Shown here: positions 1 to 13,400 of the stretch, piece after piece
Layout: every line of letters begins with the position of its first letter
Numbering within the stretch: position 1 is the first letter of the stretch
NCBI GenBank assembly: GCA_024364805.1
Contig: CM044488.1
Span: 36,480,060 to 36,510,867 of the forward strand
Reading direction: 5' to 3'
Source of the DNA: Euprymna scolopes
Taxonomy: Eukaryota > Mollusca > Cephalopoda > Sepiida > Sepiolidae
Length of the DNA: 30,808 bases
Translations under genes and position numbers: made by a program
Notes under the pieces: model-generated
Told to the model about the DNA's origin: nothing
The model's input: the letters and a program-made list of their open reading frames with translations, nothing else
Databases searched by the model: none

Positions 1-1312
1 AATACCTTTACTAAAATTATGGTTTTCAGTAGTAAATAAACGCAAGTATTTTTGCTTTTTTATATGAATAAAGCATTGTAATTTGTAATAATAAAACAAA
101 TAAAATAATTTTTACATTAGGAAAAAAGCCCCTAAAGTCCGTATTAATGAATTCGATATAACTCGAAGAAAAATGAATTTCTCGAAGTACCGATATTACC
201 ATTGAAGTAAGCATAGTTTATTTAATATTTTCACAAAAAAAATAATAGCAAAAATGTCTTTTTTTTTTAATTACAGATTTCGCATAATTTTTATATGCAA
301 GATTTTAATAATTTCCTTGCTCGCAAGAATGTGAAACTTTCGGCGTAACATAATTTTTATATAATATTGGTCAATAATTTAAAAAAAATTAATTTAAAAA
401 CAGGAACATAGAAAAATAATTGAATTAAAAAAAATGTTAAAATTTATACAAACATTTACAATAGAAATGTACGGATGCCCGTCTGGGGAAAAAAAAGAAA
501 CCCAGCATCCCTCCTTCCTTTTAATTACATGACATCATTCTCAGACAGCTTTTGGACTGTCTCAGATTTTGGGCCTCCGTATATTCCGTATTTCCAAAAG
601 TATGGTTTGTTGTGGTTTTGTGAACGGCAAAAACACTCAGTTTGAGGTCTAATTCAGCTATTTTTTGTGCAAACAAGGTGGGTTTTTTTTGTTTTTTTTA
701 TTTAATTCAATAGCTTAGGATTTTACTTTACTAATTATCTTTGAAATAGACCCAGAAAACTAATATTTATCTCTAAAAGGATTTTTACAATGAATTTATT
801 TAACTTCAAAATTTAGCTGAATTGGTTAGCTTGCCATGAAAACATCTTTCGTAACTTTTTTTTTGCGAGTACAAATATATTTTTTCTTTGGGAAATTAAG
901 TTTAGTCCTTAATCTTTCAAATACAATCAAAAAGTATACGGAAACTTACAAAAAAATTATGGTAAATCGGCTTTCAAAACTAGGTCTCCCTATCCTTACT
1001 TGTTTATTTTTGCCCATACCCAATAACTAATGATTATAGATCAAATTTAATACAAATCTGAAATATTCTAATTTTTAAATGTGATCTTGTGCCCATACTA
1101 TATCTCCTAAGAGATTTTTAAATGATCCAAAGAAACCGAAATTTGGGAAATATTTAATATTTAGTACGAATTGTTTGAGGTTTGGAGAATTAAAAAGCAA
1201 TACAAATAATATGATACAATGATCCCTAAAGAGAAAGTTTATTAAGAATGTTTTTCAATCTCCGTATTATACCAACATTTGGCAATGGAAGCAAGAGAAA
1301 TTGGAGTATTAC
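1..1312. other. SEC13 intron 5, left part: no gene seen
   Basis: AT-rich intronic sequence with short A/T runs. I looked on the minus strand for the next SEC13 block (expected around GCNAVSWAP) and did not find it. Nothing else recognised. Confidence 0.6.
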
Positions 1313-1402
1313 CTGTACTAGAAATGATCGAGATGGAACCATCAGAACTGGCACAGGCTAAAATCAAACCAAATTCATGGGGAGCGAAACAGACAGAGTT
1401 CA
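1313..1402 (-). CDS. SEC13: SEC13 exon 5 (third WD repeat, first half)
   Basis: A 90 bp exon: two bases completing Val, 29 codons and one base. The acceptor reads TTTATTTTCAG and the donor GTAATA. It encodes (V)[19 protein letters not shown] then [10 protein letters not shown]. It matches SEC13 blade 3 (VNSVCWAPHDYGLILACGSSDG in vertebrates). The following exon is not in the window. Confidence 0.94.
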
Positions 1403-4400
1403 CTGAAAATAAAAGAAAATTCAATTAAAACAAACAGAACAAGATTTTAGGTTTCTGAATATTTGAGATGAGGATTGATAATTTATTCAATCCTCAGTGC
1501 GGCCGATACAAAGAATACAATTGATAAATAATATTTATATAAACATGGCTGATAGGACAAGAGCATAATATCCCATAAATTCTGTGCAGATTTCAAAGTT
1601 AAACAAGGTACCCTTAAAATAGGTCAGAGCTTACATCAGTAAAAATATTGTGCAAATAACACTCAAGATCAGAACAGTAGTCCAAATAACCCAAATACCA
1701 GATTTTCTTTGCAAGAAGGATTTGGTTGAAGCATCATTTTCATGTTTGAAATAAAAAGCCACTAATTTTTCACATAGATTCTATCTGACCTAGAGGTCAG
1801 ACTGACTAGCAGTATCATTACTTCTGGGCCAGAGTGAACCTGGAAGTAAAGGAAACTAAAGAAGACTACATTTCCTATAAAGCTTGCAAATTGGGATCTT
1901 GCTCACCAACAAATGTAATTTAAGGTTATACCCAGGACCAAGTTTGGGTAGTTGATGGAGTTGAAAAGCAGAGTAGGCATGAGAAAAATAAAAGGTCAGA
2001 AAGTTTGAAAAAGATGGATTTCAGGATGGAGTAATTGTGAGATGGACACCTTGCCCAAGGGCATCCATGCAGTTTCATGTCTAAATAATATATAACATAC
2101 AATAGATTTTTTTAACTTACATAATCAATTCCATAGTCTGTGATAATATCCCTTAGGCAAATCATGCACTGCTGAATGAGCTCTTCATTGAATGAAGAAA
2201 ACAATTCAGATTATGATGAGGAATCAGGGTTAATATATTCTTCTGGATATTATCCTATCTCGTAAGTGTTAAGTGCCGCTATCTATAAACGACACAATCA
2301 CGTTAACATATCAGTTTTCGTTAGATTACTGAACTTATGTTGAGCCTGATCAGTAGCAGAGAGGTGAACTTTTGAGAACAGGAACACCTCCATGCAAAAT
2401 CTAATGGTGTCATCTCCTGTGACCAGAATATACATGCAACTGGGAATGCTTATGCCATTCAGTAGGAACTTCCTTCTTCAAAAGAAACTGGTTCAACCTA
2501 CCCAAAGTGAATACCATATCAAGTAAGTATCTAGCAGGATCTTATATTATTACATATAAAATCCTGTATCAACAACGAACTATGCAAAAGGAGTAATAGT
2601 TTACCAGAGGAATCGTGGTTAGAATATTCATGGAGTTTTATCCAGGTTCCATTTGTCTCCTTCCAGATGATAACTCTTCGGTCATAACTGCATGAGGCTA
2701 AAAGGCAACCAAACATTGGATGCGCCCACGCCAACTGCCAAACAGGTCCATCATGTCTGAAAAGAGATGATTATAAAACATATTTTAACCAGCATTTTGT
2801 TAACACCGATTGTGTACCCAGCAAAAATGTTATATCAACATTCGCTGTGGACCCAGCAATGTTAACATTAAGATTTCTGGATCCAAACAATTTTCTCAAA
2901 AAAGGCAAAGTATTCTGAACAAGAAAAGAAAAAAATTAATAGATTTTTCTTATAGAAAAAAAATATGCAAATATCATAAGAATTTAAAGTGCTGAAATCC
3001 AGCTCCCTAAAAAGTGGTTACAGAAATGTGACAAAATTTTTTTAATTATTTCAGTTTAAAACAAAACGTTAATCCATTATTTATTTCTACAATAAACTTT
3101 GAAAAAATTGAAGAGAAATTTTCTAAATTGTCAAACTGAGTAAAAGAGTATAACAAATTACAGCGCACACCAAATATTTATATATTCATAAGATAGCATG
3201 TGTGTTATTTATTTTGCGTGTCACACTTACATTCGATTGACTGCCGTTTGTTATGGACTTCCATTTCTTGTAATAAATAATTTTACCAAGAATTCTTCAT
3301 AAGTTTTGGTTTCAGTTATAGCTAAGGAACTCAAGTTTTATATATATTTTTCTCATAAGTTTCGGTTCAAGCTGATGCACCCAAGTACTATGAATATACA
3401 GGGCTCTACAGAAAAATTTATCTTTAGTTGACCTTTGACAACTAAATATTTTCGTTTATTAGCCAAATAGAAAAGTTACTAGCCAAACCCACATGATTTT
3501 TAGAATATGACATCTTCGTTCTGTGACATGTACATCATAAAGATATTTCTGTTTTTTTAATAAGTGTAATTCTAAATATACAATAAATTTCATGTTGATA
3601 CTTGAAAGTATAAATAAAATTTCTCCGGATATTTTTTAACCAGCCTTCATTCAAAAAAAAAGGATATTCTATTAAACTTTTGTTTAAATAATTTAACTTT
3701 GTTCGTTTTATTATAAAAAAAATGTGAAAAGATATTTTTCACTCAGTAGTGAGCTTTGGAAGACTGTCAATGAATGAAATACAATCGCCAAAAGATAAAT
3801 GTTTCATTATTTCTAGTCGCCACTTTGAAACTCACTCAGAATGTAGAGTCCTGATATATTTTTTTTTATTTTTGAAATCGCAACTTTATAATAATATATA
3901 AAAATCGATAAGACAACCTCTATAATAATATATACAAAATCTGTAAGAATTAAAATATCATATTTAAATGTACTTTATGACTGGGGTATGCCAGGGGTCT
4001 CTGCTAGCTTAGATAAATACTTTTGTAGTTTTAACAAAAGAGTTACAATTATATTAGAGCGTCCATTTACGCTGAACCTCTACAGATTGCCAACATCAAT
4101 ATATTACATATGAAGAAGTCCCCTGTGGAATTTCCACAGGTCCCACAAGTTTACAAAATAATTCTGAAACTATCATATATATAAAACAAAATGTATATAA
4201 ACTTTATCAATATTAAAATATTCTTAGTTTTGATCAGTTGTGAGTTCTAGTGGTCATAAAAACCTACATTACACAGCATTAATCATCAAGGTTTAAATAA
4301 CTTGTGAAATCTCAAAAATATCTCATCAAATCAAACCCTACAGTATTCTAATCGAAATGTAAGGTAATAAATATAAAAATGAAAGTCTTATTTTCTAGTT

Positions 4401-7400
4401 AGTTTTTAGCATTTTTAACTTGGAGTATAAAAATATTTAAGGTATAAATAAATGCACATGGAATGCTAGTTTTCTCTTTCTATGTATATAATTACTTTAA
4501 AATTTGGACCAAAAAAGATAGGACTTGTTTTCTTAAATATTATATGTGAAATTTTGCTGATGTACAACAGAAAAATATCATCAGCTGTTAATGTATTTGA
4601 GATATCAACTTCACAGGCCAGTTTTCATCATGTACCACTTTTTTTTTCTTTATAAAATTAAATTCTTTGAACTTCGTTCACTTAAGTAAAAATAAAAATG
4701 TAAGTCATTTTTAAAATCAAAAGCAAAATATATATATGTGTATACCTAAATTATTAAAGGATGACATCTTCAGTTAATGCCAGACCATTAAAATTTCAGA
4801 AGTCAAAATTTGGCATTTGATCTAAAGATCCCACAGCTCTGATTATAACCACAAAACAACTTCACCTGTAATAATTTACAATAACATTAAATAAACTTTT
4901 TTTTTTTTAATGAAAGAAAATGATTTCATTTTACAAAATTAATTCAGTAGGAAATGTAAATGAAACGTTTTTTTTTGGAATAAGTACAACTTGGATTTGT
5001 ATTTTATCCTCTAATTCTGTATATATATGCATGATACCTATACTAAGGATACTTAGATATCAGGAAAATTTTAAACCAACTTTTAAAATATCAATAATCT
5101 AATTTAAAAAATGTTCAATTAATAAAAAAATAAAAATAAATAAAATACCTTGTTTTCGACAGGCAAAAAAAGTAAAAGGAGAAAGTCCAATCATTAATAA
5201 ATCAAGATTAAAAGTTTTTAAATGCTGTCACCAGGAATTGAACTTGTGTTAATAACAATACAAAACACCATAACATTTAGCACTGGACAAGGCACACACT
5301 GCTACTTAATTTGACACTAATAGTCTTTAAATTAGTAATAAGTACATTTCTTCTACATCCATCAAAATAAACTTCTATAAGTTATTCACAATAAAATTTA
5401 CTTTAAAATGGTATTTTAATATTTTTGTTGTGATTTGTATATTCAAACAAATTGCTACTTAAATCCGACTATTAATGACGAAACATGCCAGCATAGCATA
5501 CCTGCTGGCGGTAGATCACTTTTTGCAAATAAGTGGTCGGGGTGTGTTTACGTAAATAATCGAAGCAGAAGTTGTACCCATCGACAATGTTTCTAGTTGT
5601 TTTAGCTAATTAGAGAAAAGGATTGTCTTTGCTACGGAATTTGAACAACACATGCCACTTTCCAGTCAAAAGTTAGAATATCTCAATGTTGAGGCTTTGT
5701 AGTACAAATAGAAGTAAAGATAGAAACTGTTCAAACACTACTTAATAGAGAATATATTCATTTCTTTTGGCCTAAAATTTGAAAAGAATTGGATAAAAAA
5801 TTTTTATGCACGCATTGATAAAAATAATGACAAACACATAACATGAGAATTTCTGTGTGTTGTGACATGCACAAAAAATCTCCTGTAAACAAAACATTCG
5901 CCAACTGACTTACGAACATAAAGTATTCATTTTTTTTTTGTTGTTATTTAGAAAACATGTTTTGTTTTACAAGTTCTGAACTTTATCCCATGTTTTCCGT
6001 AGATAATTAAATTCAAATTTTCAGCACAGTACATAAATGCATAAGTATGTAAAGTTTGTATAAAAATAAATGAAAAACATGTTTACACAGAATAGGAATG
6101 TTTAATACAACAAATAAGAAATCCAAAAATGTTATAATATAAATATGTATACAAATTATATTCTGTTACTGTTAATAAATACTGAAAATTTCATTAAAAT
6201 TAGCTGGTGGCGGTGGGAGGTGGGTATGTGGGGGGGGGGCGACTCCAAAATAGAATTCCCCCAACATTCTTAAACACTAGAAACCCATTCTTAGCATGGG
6301 GATCAGGTGTTTTGTAACTATTCTGTACTTTCACCTAACAATAAAAAATTAAAATTATATTGTACTAATGCTATTATTTAGAAATCTATTTTAACATGGG
6401 GAGGAGAGCGTGTTTTGTAACGATACTGTACTTTCACCTAACAATCTATATATCTAGAAAAGTGAAAATGTCTGTGTACATTTCCCTACCAAATAAGGGG
6501 TATTGAGATTTGGGAAAATCATCTTAATCAGTTTTCGTCCAGAAATTTGGCAGTTAAGGGGTCAAAGTTCAACGATTTGATCTTTGAAAACTCTACTAAA
6601 CTCCTCTGCCAATTTTGGGTCTAAACACTTAAAATTTTAAATGTAGGTTATTTGGACATGGATCAAACATTTTAATTTGATTTGAGCCCAAAAGAATAAA
6701 TGTTAAGGGGTTAAAATTGGGATCAAAGTTTTAAAAAATTTGACCTCTGTGGTCTCTACCAAATTACTCAGCCAATTTCTGGTCTAAACATTTGAAATTT
6801 TACAAAAAAGATATTCAGAGATTGGACAAGTTTTTTTTTTAATTGATTTGCGTGGAAAATTTGAGTTGTCAAGGGGTCAAAGTTCAAAAGATTTGATCTT
6901 TGCGTTGTCCAACAAATTACTTCGCCACTTTTGGGTCTAAACATTTGAAATTTATACATAACGGGTATTCAGACAAATGGCAAGCATTTTAATCAGTTTT
7001 GGGGCAAAAATTTTGCTGCCAAAAGTCAAAGTTGAAAGAGTTGACCTTTGCAAATTCTACCAAACTTCCCTGCCAATTTTTGGTCTAAAAACTTGAAATT
7101 TTAGATGTAGGTAACTTGGACATGGGTAAAACTTTGTATTTTGATTTGAGACCAAAACAATAAATGTTAAGGGATCAAAATTGGGATCAAAGTTCAAAAA
7201 AATTGATCTCTGCAGTCTCTATGAAATTAATCAGACAAATTTTGGTCTAAACATTTGAAATCTATATAATTATAAAACTCAAATGACCTTGTAATGAGTG
7301 ATGTGACCCACTTTCCAGTTTACCACATCCGGTTGCGCATGCGCACATAAACATTAACCCATAACAACGTAAACAAATAAACACAAATCGCTTCTTTTGC

Positions 7401-10400
7401 AGATTTTGACCTGCACACTGAAATATTAACGTTATTATTTCGAAATTATTATTTAACATGGGAAGAGTGGGCGTGTTTTGCAACTATTATTTATTACAAC
7501 TATACAGTCGCTATTTTCTTACAACTAAACAACTTTAACCCGTTGACAAACATAACAATTGTAGTCAAGCTAAGACTACTACTACTACTACTCTATCAGT
7601 CCCTTCTCCTTCCTTCCTTCTTTTTTTATTTTTTGTTTACATTTCTAGATACAAAATAGTTGTGTGAGAACGGTGAATTTGTTGACACATTTATTAATCT
7701 GTTTCAATATTAGTTTTATTTTATTTATTTAGGTTTTATTTTTTTGCTTCAGGTTTTATTAATTATTTTTTTTAGATTTTAAGTTTCTATAACTTGGTTG
7801 AAGGATTCCAATATGGGTTTTTCATTCATATTTCTCATCGGTAGAGGGTTCATGTGCGTTTTTGCTGCTAAATGACTTTTGTCGGCATTCGATTCATAGG
7901 AAATTTATCTTTAATTTTCGATTTTTAATCAATTATTCGGAAAAATAGGTAACTTTACACTAATAGGGAGGATTTTTTTGTCCTATGTTTGAGTGATCCG
8001 TCCATGATTTTTCATTTTAATATACTTTCATAGAAATGTTTCTGTTACGTCAAAAAAAAAAAAAAAAAAAACTATTTTCTTTACGTCACAAGTGTCATGC
8101 TCATACATGAATTCCATAGCTAATATAACATACTGACCCAACGGGTCACGGGTAGTCTAGTATTACATAAAGTGTATTCACATGCACATAAAGTTATCAA
8201 CAGTACATAGGGCTCGAGCAAAGCCGGGCTGAACTGCTAGTGTAACATAAAAAAAGAATATTGTAAAACTTGAATTTAACTTGAAACTGATATTACAAAA
8301 ATAAGGCTTTAATTTTATTTTGTTAAAAATTGTTTTTGGTTAATTTTAATTCAAACAGCTTCACTTGACACCACTTAATTTAAGTAAAAAACACTTTTAA
8401 AGGAGTTAAAATACACGAACCACTTATCCAGTTAAGTAAACGAAAAACTTATCTTGTTTAAGATAACATTTATTGGGTTTGTTTTACAATCCATAGAGGT
8501 ATGCAAAAGTGGTCAAAGAACAAATAAATGTTACCAAAGGCAAGAGAAGTTATTCTTTTACCTACTGCAATAAACTTTTGGTGTTGTAAATGTTTATTCT
8601 GTTCAGAAAAAAAAGTAGTGTCGAGCATTACATAAGAAAAAAAATGGTTGCGATGTCTCTTAAAATCTTTGAAGTCTTGACAATAACTCAAAAATAAAAA
8701 AAAATTATACAAAATACTGATAGAAACCCACCCAATAATTGTCACAGAAACTTGACACCATTAAAATGAAACTTAATTATCCTAATTAGTTTAATGTACT
8801 TGAAAACATAATTGTACAAAATTTCCTTTCATTGGATTTATCATGGTGTAATAATGTCCATGAGAATAATATTTTGCATGATGATAAAGCCTTACCTCCC
8901 ATTGCTTTAGCTGTTTTTATGTTTCTACTCAAAGCTGTTAAAATGAAACTTAATTATTCTAATTAGTTTAATGTACTTGAAAATATAATTCTAATCTGTA
9001 CAAAATTTCCTTCCATTTGACATGCCATATTTGATATATTTGATAGGCCATATTTTGTTAATTTCTTTGAATTGTGTCGTGATTCCTGGTCGCCATCTTG
9101 GATTTTCCATGATGCTATAATGGCAAATGATAATGTCCATCAGAATAATACTTCAAATGATGATAAAACCTTATTTACCATTTTTCTTAGCTGTTTTTAT
9201 GATGTTTCTACTTAAAGCCGAAATATGCTAATTAGTAAGCTAATTAGCCCGTAAGTTACCAAGTGAGATTGGCCTTTACTATTTATATTGTTTTGTTTTC
9301 TAGAAATCAAAGTGCCCATTCTTGGAACTAACACTTTATTTCTATCTGAGATACATAGATATTTGAGCATTTCATTAAATTATCCTTTATTTTTCAAACG
9401 TTGAGTAAGTAAAGAAATGAAGAACATTAATTGACCAGTTAAATGTGTAAATCTTTCTTGTGGTCTCTTGGAATACTGAATTTACTGATTTTCAAGTCTT
9501 TTGAACGAAAAACACTAGAGCACACATTTTCTCAGTCTTAGGCAGTTAATCTCATCCTTTGAAAGTAGAGTTGGCTTATTCTTCTAGTCTGGTATAGAAT
9601 GCAGCTAAGTATTGTTACTATAGGCAACCTAACTTTGAGAAGGTTCACCATTCTTCCTATATATCAGTGTCATACTTAGGGGATCTTATTTGAACTTTTA
9701 ATACTATGTTATTTAGAATATTTAGTCATTGCCCTAACAAACTCCTGTACAGAGACACTTGTGGATAGTGTCTAGTAGGCATTCTGCTTCTTTTATTATA
9801 AAATGAAGGAGGATGTGATTTTGACAGAAATACATTTTCTAACTTTAAATTTGGCAATTTATTTCAAGAGATTTTATCGACTGCTGCACACTTTACTGAT
9901 TTTCAAGTCTTTTGAACCCAAAACTTGAGAGCATGCTTTCACTCAGTCTTAGGCATTTAATCTCACCCTTTGAAAGTAGAGTTGGCTTATTGCCAGACAC
10001 TCGAGAGGCCTTTACAAGGAAAGGCTTGATCCAAACTAATAAGCATCCAGAATGTCCTCTTTTCATTTGGAGCTGGATTCCCAATTATAAACTGGCATCA
10101 TTCTAACTTTGCTGTCATAGAAAGCAACTAAGTAATATACTATGATCTTAGAACTAGGTTATATATAAAAACAGGATGGGTATTCAGCAATAAAAATAAT
10201 TCACTGAACATTAGTTTTGCACCACTTTTATGTCTCATTTAAAGATTAAAATGAAGGAATATATATTCTACTAAACCTTATATCTAGAATCCTTATTGTA
10301 ATTTTGATCAAAGTCTATTAAATGATTTAGCTTATAAAATAATGTTAAAATTTTGGACTTGAGCTTAGAGAATCTTAAAAATTTGAAATTCAAGGAATCT

Positions 10401-13400
10401 AGTCTATGCTTAATAACTATTGATTAAATTTCATGCAAATTGTAAATACTTCAATTTTCAAATCGAAGGTTGTACATAAATTATATCTTCTAATAATCCT
10501 TTAAATACCTGAACGAAACAGAAATTTTGGGAATATGTATTAATTCATTCTTAAAATAGGATCAAAATCAGAGGTATCCAAAAATTGATAAAGTTTCCTT
10601 TGCATTAAATATAATCTAGATTACATCTAGCAGCTGGGTTCTAAAGTCTATAATGATTCATTAAGTCTTTAAGTTAACCCCCCCCCCACACACACACCTA
10701 ACTTTATATATGTAGAGATGCTTTAAGGGAGTAGAAAGTGGACGTTTGGCCAACTTTCAGCAACCTTATAACTCTTATTTTGTCCTCACATTCCATAAGT
10801 CTTTTGACAAAAGGGGAAAAATTGTTTTCTGGATCAAAATCTATCAATAGTCACTAACATGGTATTATTCGATAAAACAAGTTCGATAGGTATTGAAGAA
10901 ATGAAAATATGAAGTAAACTCACGCTTTCAAATCAGCTTGTAAGGTTTGGCTGCCGTTTCTTACATCAAATATTTTTACAGATTTATCAGACGAACACGT
11001 GGCCAATCGATTACCATAATAGTCCATCTGGGCATCATGCTGAAGAGAAGAAAACAATATTTTGATTATTCAAACTAATCTTGATTCACGTTTCAGCCAA
11101 TGTAATCTTTGACCTTAAGGTGCATCTTGTCAAATTTTGAACTTTTTATTTTAACTCTGCGAATAGATTGTTCTTATTTGGTCAACCATGACTGCATAGA
11201 ACTGTTAAGTCATGATTGGCTATTAGATTAAGTTTGAAAAAGATGACCTGTAAAAGGTTGGAAATTACTTTGGTTGAAATATTGTGAATGAAACAACTAA
11301 AATGAGAATAAAAGTCCAACACAAATTATTAATCATTATCTCAAAAATTCTGAAGCAAATGTTTTTTTTTTAAATACTAGAAACTGGCCATTTATTTTTT
11401 ATTTTTAAAAACAGTTTTCAGAAATTAAAAAAATAAAATAAAATAAAATAAAAAAAAAAGTTAAAAAATGCAGCACTGAGTATATTCATGTTTTGCTAGG
11501 AAGGGCCATAAATCATGTATCAACTAATCTAAAATGATGCCCATGAGGATAACATCGCTCTTTAATGTGAGGAAAATCCAGCTTCTTAGAAGAGGCATTC
11601 TGAACGAGACAAATATTTAAATTACTTTAGTCTAGAAGGATTTTCTCCTCACTAACCGAAAAGTATAGTATCAGAACAGATATTACACTTTGTTCCTAAT
11701 CTTAGCTAAAACTGTTTTCATAATTATTTTTAACAAGTTTGCTAGTCACACTTTGATAACGAGAAATTTGGTGAAGATGAAAGATATTCTGTTCTTAGTC
11801 AAGAGAAATCCTTCCCTTCTGGAGCAATTTCTTTTTATCTAATCCAAAAGACCCATTTTGAGGAGTTGGATGTTCACGCATTATAGACCAACACTATGTT
11901 GAACTTTGTACTTGTGAAGAATAAAGTAAATAGAGATAAATTACTTTGTGTTAGTCTGGTAAGAGATAAAGAAAAGAAATTGTTTGGAATAAGTTATTAG
12001 AGATTTTGACAGAGCGCAAAGAGAGGTCTGGTGATCTTTGCATAAATTAGAGGAACGCAAGTGGTTAGTAAAAGTTATTGAAGCAATGTAAGAAATGCTC
12101 ACTCATGTTAGAATCAACATTTAGTGATGGGTTTAAATGTCAAAATGGGAATTACAGATCTGTAGAGAATCCGTTGCTTTTCATTTGTATCTCAGAAGTA
12201 TTACTGAGGACATTTTATACATGCTTACCTGAAAGATCTACTTGTTAAAGACTTGAAGAAAAGCTATGAAAAATAACGGTCTGAGGGTGACTGTTACCAA
12301 GACAAAAATGATGATCAGTATTGGAAAGGGAGTCGATAACAACTTAATTGCTTGTGGTACCTTGTAAGCATTGGGTAAACAACAAGTGCAGTGAAATTGC
12401 ACATAGGTTGACAGAGGGAGGGTAACCATTTAGATAATGTGTAAAATAATGAAGATTGATAAGAACTCAGATGTGAAGAAAGTATATTCAGATGAGGCTA
12501 TGAAAATTGTCCAGAAGTGTTGTTACCTTGATGATATCATTGGAGTACAGGATGGAGTTGATGCAATAGCTAAAGTTAGAAGTGGATGGAGTAAATGCAG
12601 GGAACTTCTAATATTAACCTGTAGATTGTGTTTGCACAGTGTGAAGGAAGTGAAATCTCACAAGTGAAGGTTGAGGATATGTGTTGCATGGAGAGAAATG
12701 TTATTAGAATAAGATGAAATTAGAATAAGATGAAATACAAGTCTTAAAAACAAGCTTAAATCTGATGACCTAGCAGAAGATTAAATCTGGACAATATAGA
12801 GAAAAATGTTGAAGGAATGGATGAATGTTCAGATTAATAGATGCAGAACAGTTGAAGTAGCAGGGCGAGTTATGAATGCAAAAGTAAATATGAAACAAAC
12901 TTGTTAAAAAGAAGATTAATAAAGATCCAACAAAATGCATTTCAGTTTCTTTACAAACAAACAAGCCATTTTAATCTTGTTAATCATTAAAAAAAATTGT
13001 AATGTAATATTGGCAGGGTCCACGAAAATACAGCATACACCTGTAATGCTACTACTTGGTTTAGGAAAAATGTGAATTGATCTCTCCTCCACCCTTATAG
13101 CCATGGATAAAATCAGTTCATACACAAAACTATCAAACTTTTCATATAGGAAAATAAATGCTACAAAATAATACTGATCCATTTCGATTTATCATTGCTT
13201 CTGCTTCCAGAGTTTTTGGTTTCTAATTTCTGTTTTATGGCATATCAACCCTTTTAGGTTACTCTAATTATAGAACATTATAGAGCATTTGTATCTTTTA
13301 CTAACATTGCTAGTACAATTCATTATATAAAAGGAAAATTATCCTTTATAGCATTCTGCTAAAAGCTCAGAAACTACCAGTGATACACTTACAAACATTA

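Larger units (their letters stand above)
2757..10923. other. SEC13 intron 3, repeat-laden
   Basis: An intron of about 8.2 kb, the largest in the visible gene. 2757-5200 and 5320-6180 show no gene; they are AT-rich with short local duplications, such as two copies of TATAATAATATATA at about 3888 and 3921. The rest carries the SINE-like, Helitron-like and direct-repeat features listed separately. 10140-10923 holds nothing recognised beyond a C-run followed by (CA)n at 10679-10697. Confidence 0.6.

Noticed and set aside
1-1240. Next SEC13 exon downstream of exon 5
   Set aside because: No minus-strand block resembling the blade 3/4 sequence (GCNAVSWAP, FASGGCDN) with splice sites was found; it presumably lies beyond the left edge.
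4124-4142. Short palindrome CCTGTGGAATTTCCACAGG
   Set aside because: Eight to nine base arms in a long window are expected by chance; no supporting context.
8470-8745. 91-codon minus-strand open frame in SEC13 intron 3
   Set aside because: No family likeness; Phe/Leu/Ile/Lys-rich as expected from A/T-rich sequence, and no splice signals linking it to the gene.
12916-13182. 88-codon minus-strand frame
   Set aside because: Overlaps the LINE relic end and intronic sequence, with no recognisable domain.
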